A DNA stretch of 64,000 bases from Alteromonas confluentis (GCF_001757105.1 NZ_MDHN01000041.1:248001-312000), one strand, 5' to 3'; positions 1 through 9,589 are shown, numbered from the stretch's first letter. A program made the numbers and translations. Notes: generated from the sequence alone by a model not told the origin.

Positions 1-1140
1 GGAAGAAATTCGCGCTATAAGTTTCGCCTGAGTTAACGATGCCACTGTATAGGCAGGCATCATGGCATTATCAGTCGTTAACGACAAAGATACAGGGAAA
101 TTTTGTAACGGCATTTTAACCACTGCCGCAGGCATACGATTTTCGCTTAAATTGTCCTGGGCGTAAACAATCAGATATCCCGTTTCAGGTAGCATCGACC
201 GCATTTCATCACTCACGGTAATGGCTATATCAAAACCGGTTCGGGCTGCGCTTTCAGACGGCGCTGGCACATCCTGCAGCTGCGCCTCCAGTTCGGCGAT
301 ACGCTGTGCGATTCCGATTCGGGTTTCATTTTGCGGTGGCAGTTTATTTTCAATCTTAGCGAAATAAAGACGGGTGTTAGGCAGGTCACCCAATCGCGCA
401 GACACCACTGCCATCATCAGTGCCAGGTTGTCATTATCCGGATTTTCATTGTTCAGCACACCCAGAACTGACTGAGCCTTCGCCAAACGCTGAGCATTCT
501 CAGTTACCATAAGCGCCTGAGCGTAGGTGATACGAATGGTGGTGTCTTCAGGCTTAATCGACAGTGCTTTTTCGATGGCTTGAATCGCCTGGTCGTCCTC
601 ACCCACAGACATCCACAAACGCCCCAGATACATCCAGCCTGTGGCATCTTCGGGCTCATCACGCAAACGCTGACGAATAGCATACGCAAGGCTGGTGATA
701 TCCTGGGCAGTAAAATCCTGCCCATTTCCAGACGCCAGTTTTTCACTCAGTTCAGGTAAAGATTCAATGGCAGTGGTGGCCTGCTCCACCTGCTGGAGAT
801 GATTCACTGAAGAATATACTACCCCAGCGACGACAATCGCGATAACGGCTCCTAAAGCAAGTGGTATTGCGGCGTTGCGATGGCTTCCCTGCTTTTCTGC
901 CACGGCCTCATCCACCAACGCGAGTTTTAATTCATCACTGGCTTTTTGTTTGTCAGACTCAGAAATTAATCCTTCTCGGGCTTCTCTATCGAGTTCAGCA
1001 AGACGCTGCTTAACAATCGAAATGTTTGACGCAACATCTCGTTGAGTAACTTGTCTGCGACGTAGCCAGGGGGTTGCCACCAAAACAATAACCAATGTTA
1101 TGAGGCCCGACGCTATCAGCCAGAATTCCGCCCAACTCAT
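1..1140 (-). CDS. ccmI: Cytochrome c maturation protein CcmI (C-terminus cut by window edge)
   Basis: This is the last visible gene of the ccm operon, read from an ATG at 1138-1140 with no stop before the window edge, so at least 380 codons are present. The protein starts MSWAEFWLIASG, with a membrane helix in the first 25 residues. A charged cytoplasmic stretch follows, then a second helix near residues 95-115, then a TPR-like periplasmic region. This is the CcmI plan, in which the periplasmic part presents apocytochrome c to the CcmF/CcmH haem ligation complex. Its start overlaps the ccmH stop by 4 bases, so the two are probably translationally coupled. Confidence 0.9.
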   Translation of the reverse strand, partial: MSWAEFWLIASGLITLVIVLVATPWLRRRQVTQRDVASNISIVKQRLAELDREAREGLISESDKQKASDELKLALVDEAVAEKQGSHRNAAIPLALGAVIAIVVAGVVYSSVNHLQQVEQATTAIESLPELSEKLASGNGQDFTAQDITSLAYAIRQRLRDEPEDATGWMYLGRLWMSVGEDDQAIQAIEKALSIKPEDTTIRITYAQALMVTENAQRLAKAQSVLGVLNNENPDNDNLALMMAVVSARLGDLPNTRLYFAKIENKLPPQNETRIGIAQRIAELEAQLQDVPAPSESAARTGFDIAITVSDEMRSMLPETGYLIVYAQDNLSENRMPAAVVKMPLQNFPVSLSLTTDNAMMPAYTVASLTQAKLIARISS

Positions 1141-1583
1141 GATTTATCCTGCTTTAACATTGCTTCAGCCTGTTTCAACTTCGCCCCCTGGTCGGGCAAA
1201 GGCGCTTTGGAAGGTCTGCGCATTACCAGAAATAACACCACAAAGATGAAAACCAGTGGCAAAGCCCAAAGCCATATAGTCGCCGCTGTGACGGGTGGCT
1301 TGTAATACACAAAATCGCCGTAGCGATCCTTCATGTAGGTAACGATTTCTTCTTCAGACTTGCCTTGCTTTAGTAGTGTATACACTTTTCGACGCATATC
1401 ATGAGCAATCATGGCATCAGAATCAGCAATATTCTGATTCTGGCACATGGGGCAGCGAAGCTCTGCCGTCAGTTTTAAAAACAATACGCGCTGTTCCGGG
1501 TCATTAAACCCGTAGTTGTCCTCTACTGCGAGAACACTCACTGAAGCGAGGGCCAATAGGACGAACATCCAAGTACGCATCAA
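1137..1583 (-). CDS. ccmH: Cytochrome c maturation thiol-disulfide protein CcmH
   Basis: 148 residues with an N-terminal signal peptide, the hallmark LRCPMCQN motif at about residues 42-49 (Cys44 and Cys47), and a C-terminal membrane helix near 101-121. CcmH reduces the apocytochrome c CXXCH disulfide in the periplasm so that CcmF can attach haem. This is the short CcmH form. The TPR part that E. coli fuses to CcmH is encoded separately here by the next gene, ccmI. The gene overlaps both neighbours by 4 bases. Confidence 0.95.
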   Translation of the reverse strand: MMRTWMFVLLALASVSVLAVEDNYGFNDPEQRVLFLKLTAELRCPMCQNQNIADSDAMIAHDMRRKVYTLLKQGKSEEEIVTYMKDRYGDFVYYKPPVTAATIWLWALPLVFIFVVLFLVMRRPSKAPLPDQGAKLKQAEAMLKQDKS

Positions 1584-2182
1584 CGACTCCCTGCTACGTT
1601 TGTCTGCTGCTCTGCCACGAGCTGGTCATAAAGCGGCCCAATTTTGTTCTCCCACACCCTGGGATTAATGTCGCCGATGTGATGCATACGCACTACACCA
1701 CGGCTATCGATAAGGAAATGTTCCGGCGCGCCAGTGACCCCAAGATCTAATGAAGTATCCCGATATACGTCGAAAATATTATATTGGTACGGGTTACCAT
1801 AACGGCTAAGCATACTGGTTACTTCTTCCTGCACCCGGGTCAATGTTTTAGTGCCGAAATCCGGGTCAAGATCCTGGTCAAAATACAGACCGACGAAGTT
1901 AACTTTCTGCTCTTCTTTCAATTTAGTCAGATAAGGCATCTCGACCGCGCAAGTTACGCACCAAACGCCCCATACATTGAGAATGGTCACATCACCTTTA
2001 AACACATCCTGCGTGTAAGTCACATCGGGCCGCATTAAATCTGGTAGCGAGAATGCCGGTACTTGCTTGTCCTTAACCTGAGAATCTAACTCTCGGGGAT
2101 CAGAAAACAATCCCTGGAATAAAAACACCACGAGCACTAAGAAAATGACGAGTGGTATTAAGAAAAAACCGATTTTTTTCAT
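1580..2182 (-). CDS. ccmG: Thiol:disulfide interchange protein CcmG/DsbE
   Basis: 200 residues: an N-terminal membrane anchor (residues 4-24), then a periplasmic thioredoxin fold. The active site is W74-C75-V76-T77-C78. The usual CcmG site is WCPTC or WCVTC, so this one is intact. A GAPEHFLID segment carries the cis-proline loop region. CcmG passes electrons from the DsbD/CcdA route to CcmH and apocytochrome c. It overlaps ccmF and ccmH by 4 bases each. Confidence 0.95.
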   Translation of the reverse strand: MKKIGFFLIPLVIFLVLVVFLFQGLFSDPRELDSQVKDKQVPAFSLPDLMRPDVTYTQDVFKGDVTILNVWGVWCVTCAVEMPYLTKLKEEQKVNFVGLYFDQDLDPDFGTKTLTRVQEEVTSMLSRYGNPYQYNIFDVYRDTSLDLGVTGAPEHFLIDSRGVVRMHHIGDINPRVWENKIGPLYDQLVAEQQTNVAGSR

Positions 2183-4176
2183 CCCTGTTCTCCAGCAACT
2201 TCAGTGGATGTCCGACCCAGAATACGTTTCGCTGATGCTATCTTCGCCATGCGGTAGCGACGATCAGACACGGAGCAGATGCCGCCCAAAGCCATGATAA
2301 CCGCGCCTGCCCAAATCCAGGTCACAAAGGGCTTAATATAAATACGCACAGCCCAGGCTCCATCGTCTAGTGGTTCGCCCATTGCAATGAACAAATCCCG
2401 GAACACCGTTGAGTGTATGCCTGCTTCCGTCATCGGCATCCGCTGCACGGTATACATGCGCTTCTCCGGCTCAAGATGCACCAGCTTGTCACCATCTACG
2501 TAAACATCGAACACGCCCACGTCAGCGGTATAGTTCGGCCCCTGATAGTCTTTAAGTTCATTGAATTTAAACGTGTAGCCACCAAGGGTCGCTGTCTCAC
2601 CCGGCGCCATTCTGACATCCCGTTCAAGCGCATAATTCGATACCAGCGTGATGCCGATAATCGTCACAGCAAAACCCAGATGCCCCAAAACCATTCCCCA
2701 GTGGCTTGGAGTCAGTTTCCGCAGGCGACTAAAAAGCGTGTCATCAGGCATGGAATCAATTCGCTGCATGACCTCCCAAACGGATGAGACCAGAATCCAG
2801 GCAGCCAGCACCAGCCCCATAGCCGCCAGATACGTTGGCGTGTCGTAGGTAAAATTAATTAACACTCCGGCGCTGATACTCAAACCCAGTGCGATAAGCA
2901 ATTGCTTCTGCAGTGCGCTGGCAGACTGTTGTTTCCAGCGAGTAACGGGCCCTAGCCCAAGAATAAGCACAAAAGGGACAATCAAGATGGTGAACATTTG
3001 ATTAAAGAACGGCGCGCCAATGGAAATAGAGCCGAGGCCCAATTCTTTATGTACCAATGGCAGAATAGTACCGAGAAATACCACCAGTGTGGCGGCACAT
3101 AAAAATACATTATTTCCCATCAGCAAAACTTCACGGGAAAACATGCTATACCGACCAGGCGATTTTAATTGCGATGCCCGCAACGCATACAGCAACAACC
3201 CAGAACCTGATAACACCACCAGGATGCCAAGAATAAAAAGGCCTCGTGAAGGATCACTGGCAAAGGAATGCACCGATACGATTACGCCGGAACGCACCAG
3301 GAAAGTCCCCAGCAGGCTCAGTGAGAACGCCGCAATCGCCAGCAATACGGTCCAGGATTTAAACACTTTGCGTTTTTCAGTCACCGCCAGCGAATGCATC
3401 AGTGCAGTTCCCACCAGCCAGGGCATAAAGGATGCGTTTTCCACCGGATCCCAGAACCACCAGCCGCCCCAGCCAAGTTCGTAATAAGCCCACCAACTTC
3501 CCAGCGCGATACCCACGGTAAGAAATCCCCAGGCGGCAATGACCCAAGGTCGTGACCAGCGAGCCCAGGTTGAGTCCATTTGTCCGGATATAAGCGCAGA
3601 GATAGCAAATGCAAAAGAAACCGAAAACCCCACGTACCCCATGTAAAGCATAGGTGGGTGGATAATCATGCCAAAATCTTGCAACAGCGGGTTCAAGTCA
3701 CGGCCATCAACAGGAAAGAAAGGCAACATGCTGTCGAAAGGGTTAGAGGTAAGCAGCATGAACAGATAGAAACCGATGCCAACTAAACCGAGTACTGAGA
3801 GTACACGGGACACCATCTCATCGGGTATCCCGCGACTAAACAATGCAACGGCAACGGTCCAGATGGATAGCATTAACACCCAAAGCAGAAACGAGCCTTC
3901 ATGCCCACCCCACACGGCAGTGACTTTGTAGTAAACAGGAAGCTGACTATTTGAATGTTGCGCGACGTAGGCCACACTGAAATCATCAGTAACGAATGCA
4001 TAGGTAAGTGCAATGAATGCCATCGCGGTAAACAGGAACATGCCCAATGCCAGTGGCTTTGCGGTACCCATTAAAAAAGAATGATTAGTTTGTGCACCCC
4101 ATAGCGGATACACCGCCAACAGAATCGCGCTGACCAGGGCCAGAGTTAGTGCAATATTACCTAGCTCAGGAACCAT
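2179..4176 (-). CDS. ccmF: Haem lyase subunit CcmF
   Basis: 665-residue polytopic membrane protein with the tryptophan-rich WWD signature (GWGGWWFWDPVENASF) that binds haem on the periplasmic side. CcmF takes haem from holo-CcmE and ligates it to apocytochrome c together with CcmH and CcmI. Length and hydrophobic profile are normal for the family. It begins 2 bases after the ccmE stop. Confidence 0.97.
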   Translation of the reverse strand: MVPELGNIALTLALVSAILLAVYPLWGAQTNHSFLMGTAKPLALGMFLFTAMAFIALTYAFVTDDFSVAYVAQHSNSQLPVYYKVTAVWGGHEGSFLLWVLMLSIWTVAVALFSRGIPDEMVSRVLSVLGLVGIGFYLFMLLTSNPFDSMLPFFPVDGRDLNPLLQDFGMIIHPPMLYMGYVGFSVSFAFAISALISGQMDSTWARWSRPWVIAAWGFLTVGIALGSWWAYYELGWGGWWFWDPVENASFMPWLVGTALMHSLAVTEKRKVFKSWTVLLAIAAFSLSLLGTFLVRSGVIVSVHSFASDPSRGLFILGILVVLSGSGLLLYALRASQLKSPGRYSMFSREVLLMGNNVFLCAATLVVFLGTILPLVHKELGLGSISIGAPFFNQMFTILIVPFVLILGLGPVTRWKQQSASALQKQLLIALGLSISAGVLINFTYDTPTYLAAMGLVLAAWILVSSVWEVMQRIDSMPDDTLFSRLRKLTPSHWGMVLGHLGFAVTIIGITLVSNYALERDVRMAPGETATLGGYTFKFNELKDYQGPNYTADVGVFDVYVDGDKLVHLEPEKRMYTVQRMPMTEAGIHSTVFRDLFIAMGEPLDDGAWAVRIYIKPFVTWIWAGAVIMALGGICSVSDRRYRMAKIASAKRILGRTSTEVAGEQG

Positions 4177-4178
4177 AA

Positions 4179-4643
4179 TTAGCCTCCGTTATTCGCAGGC
4201 TTCACGTGTTTGATGCCTTTCATCTGCTCGGCCAGTTCCGGCGGCATATATTCTTCGTCATGTTTTGCAAGGACTTCGTGAGCTTCAATCACATTTCCCG
4301 CCAATAGCGTGCCAGTGGCAACAATCCCCTGCCCTTCACGGAACAGATCAGGCAAAATTCCCTGATAGCGCACAGTTATAGCCGGTCCGGTATCAACCAG
4401 GTCAAAGCTTACTGCGAGACTTTCTGAATCACGGTTAACAGACCCCGGTACAACCATACCACCGATCCGCAGTCGTTGGCCGACTTGAGGCTTAACCCCT
4501 TCGCGACCATCCACAATTTGTGTTGGTGTATAAAACAAGTCGATGCTGTCTGTCAGAGCGAACAACATCAAGCCTACTGCGCCCATAACAAGCGCACCAA
4601 CAAGAGATACAACCAGTAATCGCTGCTTTCTGCGGGGATTCAT
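4179..4643 (-). CDS. ccmE: Periplasmic haem chaperone CcmE
   Basis: 154 residues: a basic N-terminus, a membrane helix at about 10-30, then an OB-fold domain. The haem-binding motif HDEEYMPPE has His128 as the residue that attaches haem covalently and Tyr132 as a ligand-region residue. CcmE receives haem from CcmABCD and passes it to CcmF. The gene sits 1 base after ccmD and 2 bases before ccmF. Confidence 0.97.
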   Translation of the reverse strand: MNPRRKQRLLVVSLVGALVMGAVGLMLFALTDSIDLFYTPTQIVDGREGVKPQVGQRLRIGGMVVPGSVNRDSESLAVSFDLVDTGPAITVRYQGILPDLFREGQGIVATGTLLAGNVIEAHEVLAKHDEEYMPPELAEQMKGIKHVKPANNGG

Positions 4644-4644
4644 C

Positions 4645-4878
4645 TTAATTACTCCTGTCAGGTTCAGTGGTGTCGTTAAGCGCTTGCTGCTGAGCTCGCT
4701 GAATACGTAGCTTTCGTTGCTGCTCAGTAACTACCTGTTTTATCAATCGCTTATGCTCAATTACACTGAAAATGGTAATAAGGGCCATGGCTCCCAACGC
4801 GACACCAAAAGAGAGCCAAACATAGAAGGCGTATCCGCCCATGGCCCAGAAGTCAGCCCAGGACTCAAACTGCATCAT
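4645..4878 (-). CDS. ccmD: Haem exporter accessory protein CcmD
   Basis: 77 residues with one membrane helix (about 15-37) followed by a charged cytoplasmic tail rich in Arg, Gln and Lys. This is the standard form of CcmD, which helps release holo-CcmE from the CcmABC complex. The start overlaps the end of ccmC by 14 bases. Identification rests on size, topology and position between ccmC and ccmE, because the family is poorly conserved in sequence. Confidence 0.9.
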   Translation of the reverse strand: MMQFESWADFWAMGGYAFYVWLSFGVALGAMALITIFSVIEHKRLIKQVVTEQQRKLRIQRAQQQALNDTTEPDRSN

Positions 4879-5620
4879 TGGTTTCCTTCTGTTTTACCAG
4901 CATTTGCACCCAAGGTCTGTGCATTTCCCGCCGGATGATTTCATTTTTAAGACGCATGGTGGTTACCAGCGCAATAAACAGTGCAAAACCGAATATATTC
5001 AGCAACAGCGGCCAAAGCATTTCTGTGGCGATAGAAGGCTTGTCGAATTTAGTGATGGTTGAGCCCTGATGCAGGGTATTCCACCATTCCACCGAATAGT
5101 GGATGATGGGAATATTGACCACACCAACCAGCGCCATTACACCAGCGGCTTTACCCGCCTGTTGTTTGTCTTCAAAGGCCGTATAAAGAGCGATAACGCC
5201 GAAGTACAAAAACAGCAGTATGAGTTCGGACGTGAGTCTTGCATCCCACACCCACCATGCACCCCACATGGGTTTACCCCATGCAGCACCAGTCAGCAGT
5301 GCAATAAACGTCATTACCGCGCCAACGGGGGCCATAGCAATCATGGCCATATAAGCGGTGCGCCATTGCCACACCATACCCACCAACGCCGCTATTGCCA
5401 TTGCCACATAAGTGCTCATGGACAACATCGCGCTGGGTACATGTATATAAATGATGCGAAAGGAATCACCTTGCTGATAATCTTGAGGTGCATAGGCCAA
5501 CCCCCAAATTGTACCGACCACCAGACATACCACAGCAGGCAGAGCAAACCACGGCAACAGAGTATTACAAAGCTGATAAGCCCGCTCGGGCTTTGCATAG
5601 GGATGTAACCACTTCCACAT
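4865..5620 (-). CDS. ccmC: Haem transporter subunit CcmC
   Basis: 251-residue protein with six predicted membrane segments and the WWD signature (WGAWWVWDARLTSELIL) on a periplasmic loop. CcmC presents haem to CcmE. It shares one base with the ccmB stop and overlaps ccmD, consistent with one transcript. Length matches the family. Confidence 0.97.
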   Translation of the reverse strand: MWKWLHPYAKPERAYQLCNTLLPWFALPAVVCLVVGTIWGLAYAPQDYQQGDSFRIIYIHVPSAMLSMSTYVAMAIAALVGMVWQWRTAYMAMIAMAPVGAVMTFIALLTGAAWGKPMWGAWWVWDARLTSELILLFLYFGVIALYTAFEDKQQAGKAAGVMALVGVVNIPIIHYSVEWWNTLHQGSTITKFDKPSIATEMLWPLLLNIFGFALFIALVTTMRLKNEIIRREMHRPWVQMLVKQKETNDAV

Positions 5621-6288
5621 CAGTTCTGACTCACTTTAAGAGAATATGCAATGGCGGCAGGTGCCAGTGCCATCGCAATCAACAACATAGCGCCAATAAT
5701 AGCAATTTGCGCACGGTATGGTAGCTGTAGCGCCGCAGCATCCACTGCTGAGGTAGCAAAAATTAATAGAGGAATAAATACCGGAATAAGCAGCAGAGCT
5801 AGTAGCACACCGCCCCGTTGAAGGCCTACAGTGAGCCCAACGGCGATAGCGCCAACCAAAGATAAAAGCGGTGTTCCTAACAAAAGTGTGATCACCAATG
5901 CGATATACATGTCCACGGTGAGGTTGAGGAACATGGCCAATAGCGGCGATAAAATAAGCAGTGGAATAAACGTAACCAGCCAGTGACAGAGCACTTTCAT
6001 TGTCGCAACAGCATAGAGAGGCAGCCCAGACAATTGCAACTGCTCCAAGGAACCGTCGGCAAAATCGTCCCGGAATAATCTCTCCATTCCCATTAAGGAG
6101 GAAAGAATAGCCGCAATCCAGATAACACCCGGGCCAATTAGCTGTAAGGTATCAGGGCCGGGACCAACCCCAAGCGGGAAAAGTGTCACCACCATCAGTA
6201 AAAACATAAGCGGCTGCACCAGCTCGGCCTTCTGTCTGAAAGCCAACGCTAAATCTCGCTTGAATACTCCCCCCATCAAGCTACTCAA
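5620..6288 (-). CDS. ccmB: ABC transporter permease CcmB
   Basis: 222-residue membrane protein with about six hydrophobic segments. It partners the ATPase CcmA in the CcmAB complex that drives release of holo-CcmE. The internal RLFRDDFADGSLEQL region is typical of CcmB. The start lies inside the end of ccmA (4-base overlap). Confidence 0.95.
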   Translation of the reverse strand: MSSLMGGVFKRDLALAFRQKAELVQPLMFLLMVVTLFPLGVGPGPDTLQLIGPGVIWIAAILSSLMGMERLFRDDFADGSLEQLQLSGLPLYAVATMKVLCHWLVTFIPLLILSPLLAMFLNLTVDMYIALVITLLLGTPLLSLVGAIAVGLTVGLQRGGVLLALLLIPVFIPLLIFATSAVDAAALQLPYRAQIAIIGAMLLIAMALAPAAIAYSLKVSQN

Positions 6289-6917
6289 AACCGGTACTCC
6301 AAATCAAAGAAACGCACTGTTCCCGCACGCTCGCTGAGTGCCTGATGGGATGTGGTGAGTACTGCGCCACCGGCGTCTACATGTGCTTTCATTTTATCTT
6401 CAAGCTGCGCGACGCCTTTCACATCTAAGGCAGTGAAGGGTTCATCAAGGATCCAAACCTTCGCAGACTTGAGCCATAAGCGGGACAATGCCACTCGTCG
6501 CTGTTGCCCGGCGGATAATGTCCTACATGGTACATCTTCCATGCCTACCAGCCCCAGTTCGGCTAACACATGGTAAAGATGATCAAGAGAAGCAGAAACA
6601 GAATGCTGACGACACCAGAAAGCGAGATTTTCTATCGCGGTGAGCGCACCGTTCACACCAGGCTTGTGGCCAACATAGATTAAATCCTTGAACCAATGCT
6701 CTCCTAACGGCTGCGACTGCCAGGTAATAGTGCCACTTTCAGGTTGACTTAACCCGCAGAGAATTCGCAATAGACTGGTTTTGCCAGCGCCGTTGGGCCC
6801 ACGAAGATACACCAGTTGACCAGACTGCAATGAGAACGACAATCTATCAAACAACACTCTGTCGCGTTTAATGCAACTTAGTTCACTGGCCACTAACCCT
6901 GACAACCAACACCTCAT
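6285..6917 (-). CDS. ccmA: Cytochrome c maturation ABC ATPase CcmA
   Basis: 210-residue ABC ATPase with Walker A GPNGAGKTS at 40-48, the signature LSAGQQRR at about 134-141, Walker B VWILDEPF at 154-161 and a switch histidine in TTSHQAL. It is the first gene of the operon and powers the CcmABCD step that frees haem-loaded CcmE. The gene is divergent from the FliK-like gene, with 184 bases between them. Confidence 0.96.
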   Translation of the reverse strand: MRCWLSGLVASELSCIKRDRVLFDRLSFSLQSGQLVYLRGPNGAGKTSLLRILCGLSQPESGTITWQSQPLGEHWFKDLIYVGHKPGVNGALTAIENLAFWCRQHSVSASLDHLYHVLAELGLVGMEDVPCRTLSAGQQRRVALSRLWLKSAKVWILDEPFTALDVKGVAQLEDKMKAHVDAGGAVLTTSHQALSERAGTVRFFDLEYRF

Positions 6918-6958
6918 TTAAATAATTCGCTGTTTATTTTTGATGTTTGCGACCCAGC

Positions 6959-6964
6959 ATTCTA
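6959..6964 (-). promoter_or_regulatory. Possible ccm operon promoter (-10 element)
   Basis: On the minus strand the bases read TGC-TAGAAT, an extended -10 element about 40 bases upstream of the ccmA start. No good -35 hexamer sits 16-18 bases further upstream. This is the best candidate in the divergent intergenic space for the ccm transcript. It is a reading by eye only. Confidence 0.3.
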
Positions 6965-7086
6965 GCATAGGCAAAAAGGATCACATCCCAACCATTGGCG
7001 TATTAAACCTTTTTATGACTTAGTTCAACCTGAAGGAGCATTGACATCGGTGAAAATCACAAAATGCTTGAATTTTTCAAATAGTT

Positions 7087-7094
7087 GCCGATAA
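7087..7094 (+). promoter_or_regulatory. Sigma-28-like -10 element before the FliK-like gene
   Basis: The octamer GCCGATAA is identical to the -10 consensus of flagellar sigma factor FliA. It ends 7 bases before the ATG at 7102. The expected -35 (TAAA about 15 bases upstream) is poor, since the sequence there is TTGA. Transcription from this site would give an almost leaderless mRNA. It fits the flagellar identity of the gene but may be chance. Confidence 0.3.
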
Positions 7095-7101
7095 ATCTGT
7101 C

Positions 7102-9195
7102 ATGAACTTGCAGATAGCTCAACTTTTTTCCGCTGCCAATGCATCGCTCTCTGCCGATGTAGCCAAATCACAACCTGAAATTCTGTCTCAACTCAGTTCA
7201 GCTTCGTTACAACGCACATCACACTCACAAATGCAGATATCTGCGCCCCAGTTACTTGCTTCAACGCTTTTAACATCAACCCCAGCCAGTAGTGTCACTG
7301 TCGATTCCGCCGCTACCGTTATTAGTGGTGAGAAGCAGATTACGTTATTCGATATGTTGCCGGTTAAGCAAATTACTCGCCTTACCCAGGCAGACACACA
7401 ACGTTTAATAACAGCCTTAGCTGACGGCATGACATTGGCAGCACTGTCGCAATCGAAGTCTGGTTTCTCACTGACAGGCACAGTTGAAAATATAGCAAAT
7501 CGTACAGTGAGTCTGAATTTGCAGATGCCAGGCAATCCTGGCGTAAAACTCGTTGTGCCCGACAGTATTGCCAGCCAATTAAAGTCAGGCGACAAAGTGA
7601 CGTTGAAACTGCAACCAGATTCGGCACCCACCACTTTGGCAAACCAAGTTAAAAATAGCAGTGGGCAGCAATGGACAGCGACACTAAGCTCCACTGCATT
7701 ACCAGAAAAAGAAGCATCATTTACGGTCCCGTCATCATCACCAACCGTTAAGCTTGCGGTTGCAAAAGTGATTGCAAGCGCGGGGATAACACTTGAGCAA
7801 CCGCTTTCTACTGCATTGCAGAAAAACCTCAATATTTCCCCATCATCTTCAAATGGGAAACCGAACACGCCGGTATCCATGCACATTGTAAACGTGCAAG
7901 TTCGTGGTAACCAACTTGATGTCCGCGGCACTGAGCTAAAACCCATGTTAAACATTACCTTGCCGCAAAACAGTCCTAAACTTCAGCCTGTAGGTAATGA
8001 CAGATTAGTCGAGCTTGCAAACCAAAATTCAATACCACGACAAACAGGAAAGCTCGCTTCAATACAAACAAATGTGACAACGCAAAACGTCGCGACACAC
8101 CCATCACCTTTGTTATCAGCAAAATCTGATACGCTGCCGGATTCGGTGAAGTTGGCGGATAAGTTATCACCCGAATTGGGTATATCCGCAGAGGATGTGC
8201 CTGTTGTATTAGATAAAGTTCGACAGCTTTCACGACAACTCCTGGCGCAAACCGGTTCAACCAATCAAGCGTTAACAAAGCTTGTTAACGTGCTGCGCAA
8301 TCCGGGTTTTGATATGCACACTGAAAGTAAAACGGTGTCGAAGCATCTGCTAACTCAACTTCTCGCGCTACAACCAGAAACGAAATCAACTTCCTCGTCG
8401 GGCTTACCACAAACGAATGTTGAACAGGTCAACAGTGATAGTGGAAAAACCGTCGAGAGTCAGGTTCGGCAATTGATTCAGTCACCGGCTCTGACTAGCA
8501 CCCCTTCAGCGCTACTTAGTCAATCTGCGGCATCGGGTTTTATCAATGCACTGGTCAGCCTGCTGCAAATCAGCCTCGCTGGCAGGGCCGCCCGCGCCCA
8601 ACCGGATCTAGCACGTATCATCGACAAAGCTGACTCGGTTTCAGGAAAAACCGTCAGTGCATCTGGAGGCTCAACATCTACGCCGCAAGCTGGGCGAGTG
8701 GCAAATGATTTTGCCCAACTTGATAGCCGGTCAAACCTGCTCGAACAGGTGCGGGCGTTACTCGCCAACCACCAGCAGCAGAAAATGCAGAATGTTGAAT
8801 CGCGGCTTCAGGGGCAGGATACCTTATTTTATATTTTACCTGTTGCGAATGAAGACCAGCCACCGCCTGAACTACATATTCGAGCCGAAGAAAGAGATAG
8901 CAGAAACAACGCAGCAGAACGAGGAAAACAACGTATTTGGCATCTAACCATGAAACTCAGTGTGGGCGACGCCGGTGAGTTGCTAGCCAAAACAAAAATT
9001 AATAATGACACCATCGAATTGCGCATTTACACCTCTTCCGATGCTTTACTCACCTCGGTTATCGATACCTTGCCCTACCTGTTACGTAGACTTGAGAGTC
9101 AAGGCCTTACCGTTGAGCATCACAGTTGCCAAAGAGGGAAAATACCTAAAACAATGAAAGATATGCCCTATCAGTTGTTTGAGGCACTGGCATGA
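7102..9195 (+). CDS. FliK-type flagellar hook-length control-like protein
   Basis: 697 residues. The first 560 or so are low-complexity and rich in Ser, Thr, Gln and Leu with no clear fold. The last 120 or so resemble the FliK C-terminal (Flg_hook) domain, a compact alpha/beta region ending in a leucine-rich stretch (LPYLLRRLESQGLTVEHH). FliK proteins measure hook or rod length and switch export specificity through FlhB. The next gene encodes an FlhB C-terminal-like protein, which supports the call. No strong ribosome site precedes the ATG at 7102. It is not certain that this is the main hook-length FliK rather than a paralogue. Confidence 0.75.
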   Translation: MNLQIAQLFSAANASLSADVAKSQPEILSQLSSASLQRTSHSQMQISAPQLLASTLLTSTPASSVTVDSAATVISGEKQITLFDMLPVKQITRLTQADTQRLITALADGMTLAALSQSKSGFSLTGTVENIANRTVSLNLQMPGNPGVKLVVPDSIASQLKSGDKVTLKLQPDSAPTTLANQVKNSSGQQWTATLSSTALPEKEASFTVPSSSPTVKLAVAKVIASAGITLEQPLSTALQKNLNISPSSSNGKPNTPVSMHIVNVQVRGNQLDVRGTELKPMLNITLPQNSPKLQPVGNDRLVELANQNSIPRQTGKLASIQTNVTTQNVATHPSPLLSAKSDTLPDSVKLADKLSPELGISAEDVPVVLDKVRQLSRQLLAQTGSTNQALTKLVNVLRNPGFDMHTESKTVSKHLLTQLLALQPETKSTSSSGLPQTNVEQVNSDSGKTVESQVRQLIQSPALTSTPSALLSQSAASGFINALVSLLQISLAGRAARAQPDLARIIDKADSVSGKTVSASGGSTSTPQAGRVANDFAQLDSRSNLLEQVRALLANHQQQKMQNVESRLQGQDTLFYILPVANEDQPPPELHIRAEERDSRNNAAERGKQRIWHLTMKLSVGDAGELLAKTKINNDTIELRIYTSSDALLTSVIDTLPYLLRRLESQGLTVEHHSCQRGKIPKTMKDMPYQLFEALA

Positions 9196-9207
9196 AGGAG
9201 CCCTTTT

Positions 9208-9516
9208 GTGAGTGATAAAACCCGAAAAGCTATCGGCCTGAAATATAACAGCGGTGAAGCGGGCGCTAAACCTAAGGTTGTTTCAAAAGGGTTTGGCGAT
9301 TTGGCACAGGCGATTATTCAGCAAGCCGAAGAGGCTGGCGTACTTATTCATGAAGATCCTTATTTAACCGACATGCTATCAACACTGGATTTAGGGCAAG
9401 AGATACCAGAGTCACTGTACTACGTCATTGCCGAGCTAATTGCATTTTCTTACGTATTGCAGGGCAAGATCCCAGCAGGTTGGGAAGACAGCGGCCATCT
9501 GCCTCAACGTGTTTAA
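9208..9516 (+). CDS. FlhB C-terminal-domain-like protein
   Basis: 102 residues from a GTG start with a good ribosome site (AAGGAG, 7 bases upstream), 12 bases after the FliK-like stop. The protein matches the cytoplasmic domain of FlhB/YscU export-switch proteins: a KAIGLKYN strand, a VVSKGFGDLAQAII segment, a GVLIHEDPYL motif and a final hydrophobic helix region. The membrane half of FlhB is absent. The NPTH autocleavage tetrapeptide expected just before the first strand is also absent. Such stand-alone proteins are known in several flagellated bacteria, and the role is probably export-related. Confidence 0.8.
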   Translation: MSDKTRKAIGLKYNSGEAGAKPKVVSKGFGDLAQAIIQQAEEAGVLIHEDPYLTDMLSTLDLGQEIPESLYYVIAELIAFSYVLQGKIPAGWEDSGHLPQRV

Positions 9517-9589
9517 AGCGCGAACTAGCAACAGTGTAAGTGCTCTGCGCTTAACCACAATCAGAAACCCTATTATCTTCACCCACCAA

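Noticed and set aside
3020..3484. Plus-strand frame of 154 codons inside ccmF
   Set aside because: It is antisense to a well-conserved membrane protein gene and has no similarity of its own.
7188..7955. Long minus-strand frame opposite the FliK-like gene
   Set aside because: It mirrors the Ser/Thr-rich composition of the sense gene, is fully nested in it and has no promoter space or recognisable domain.
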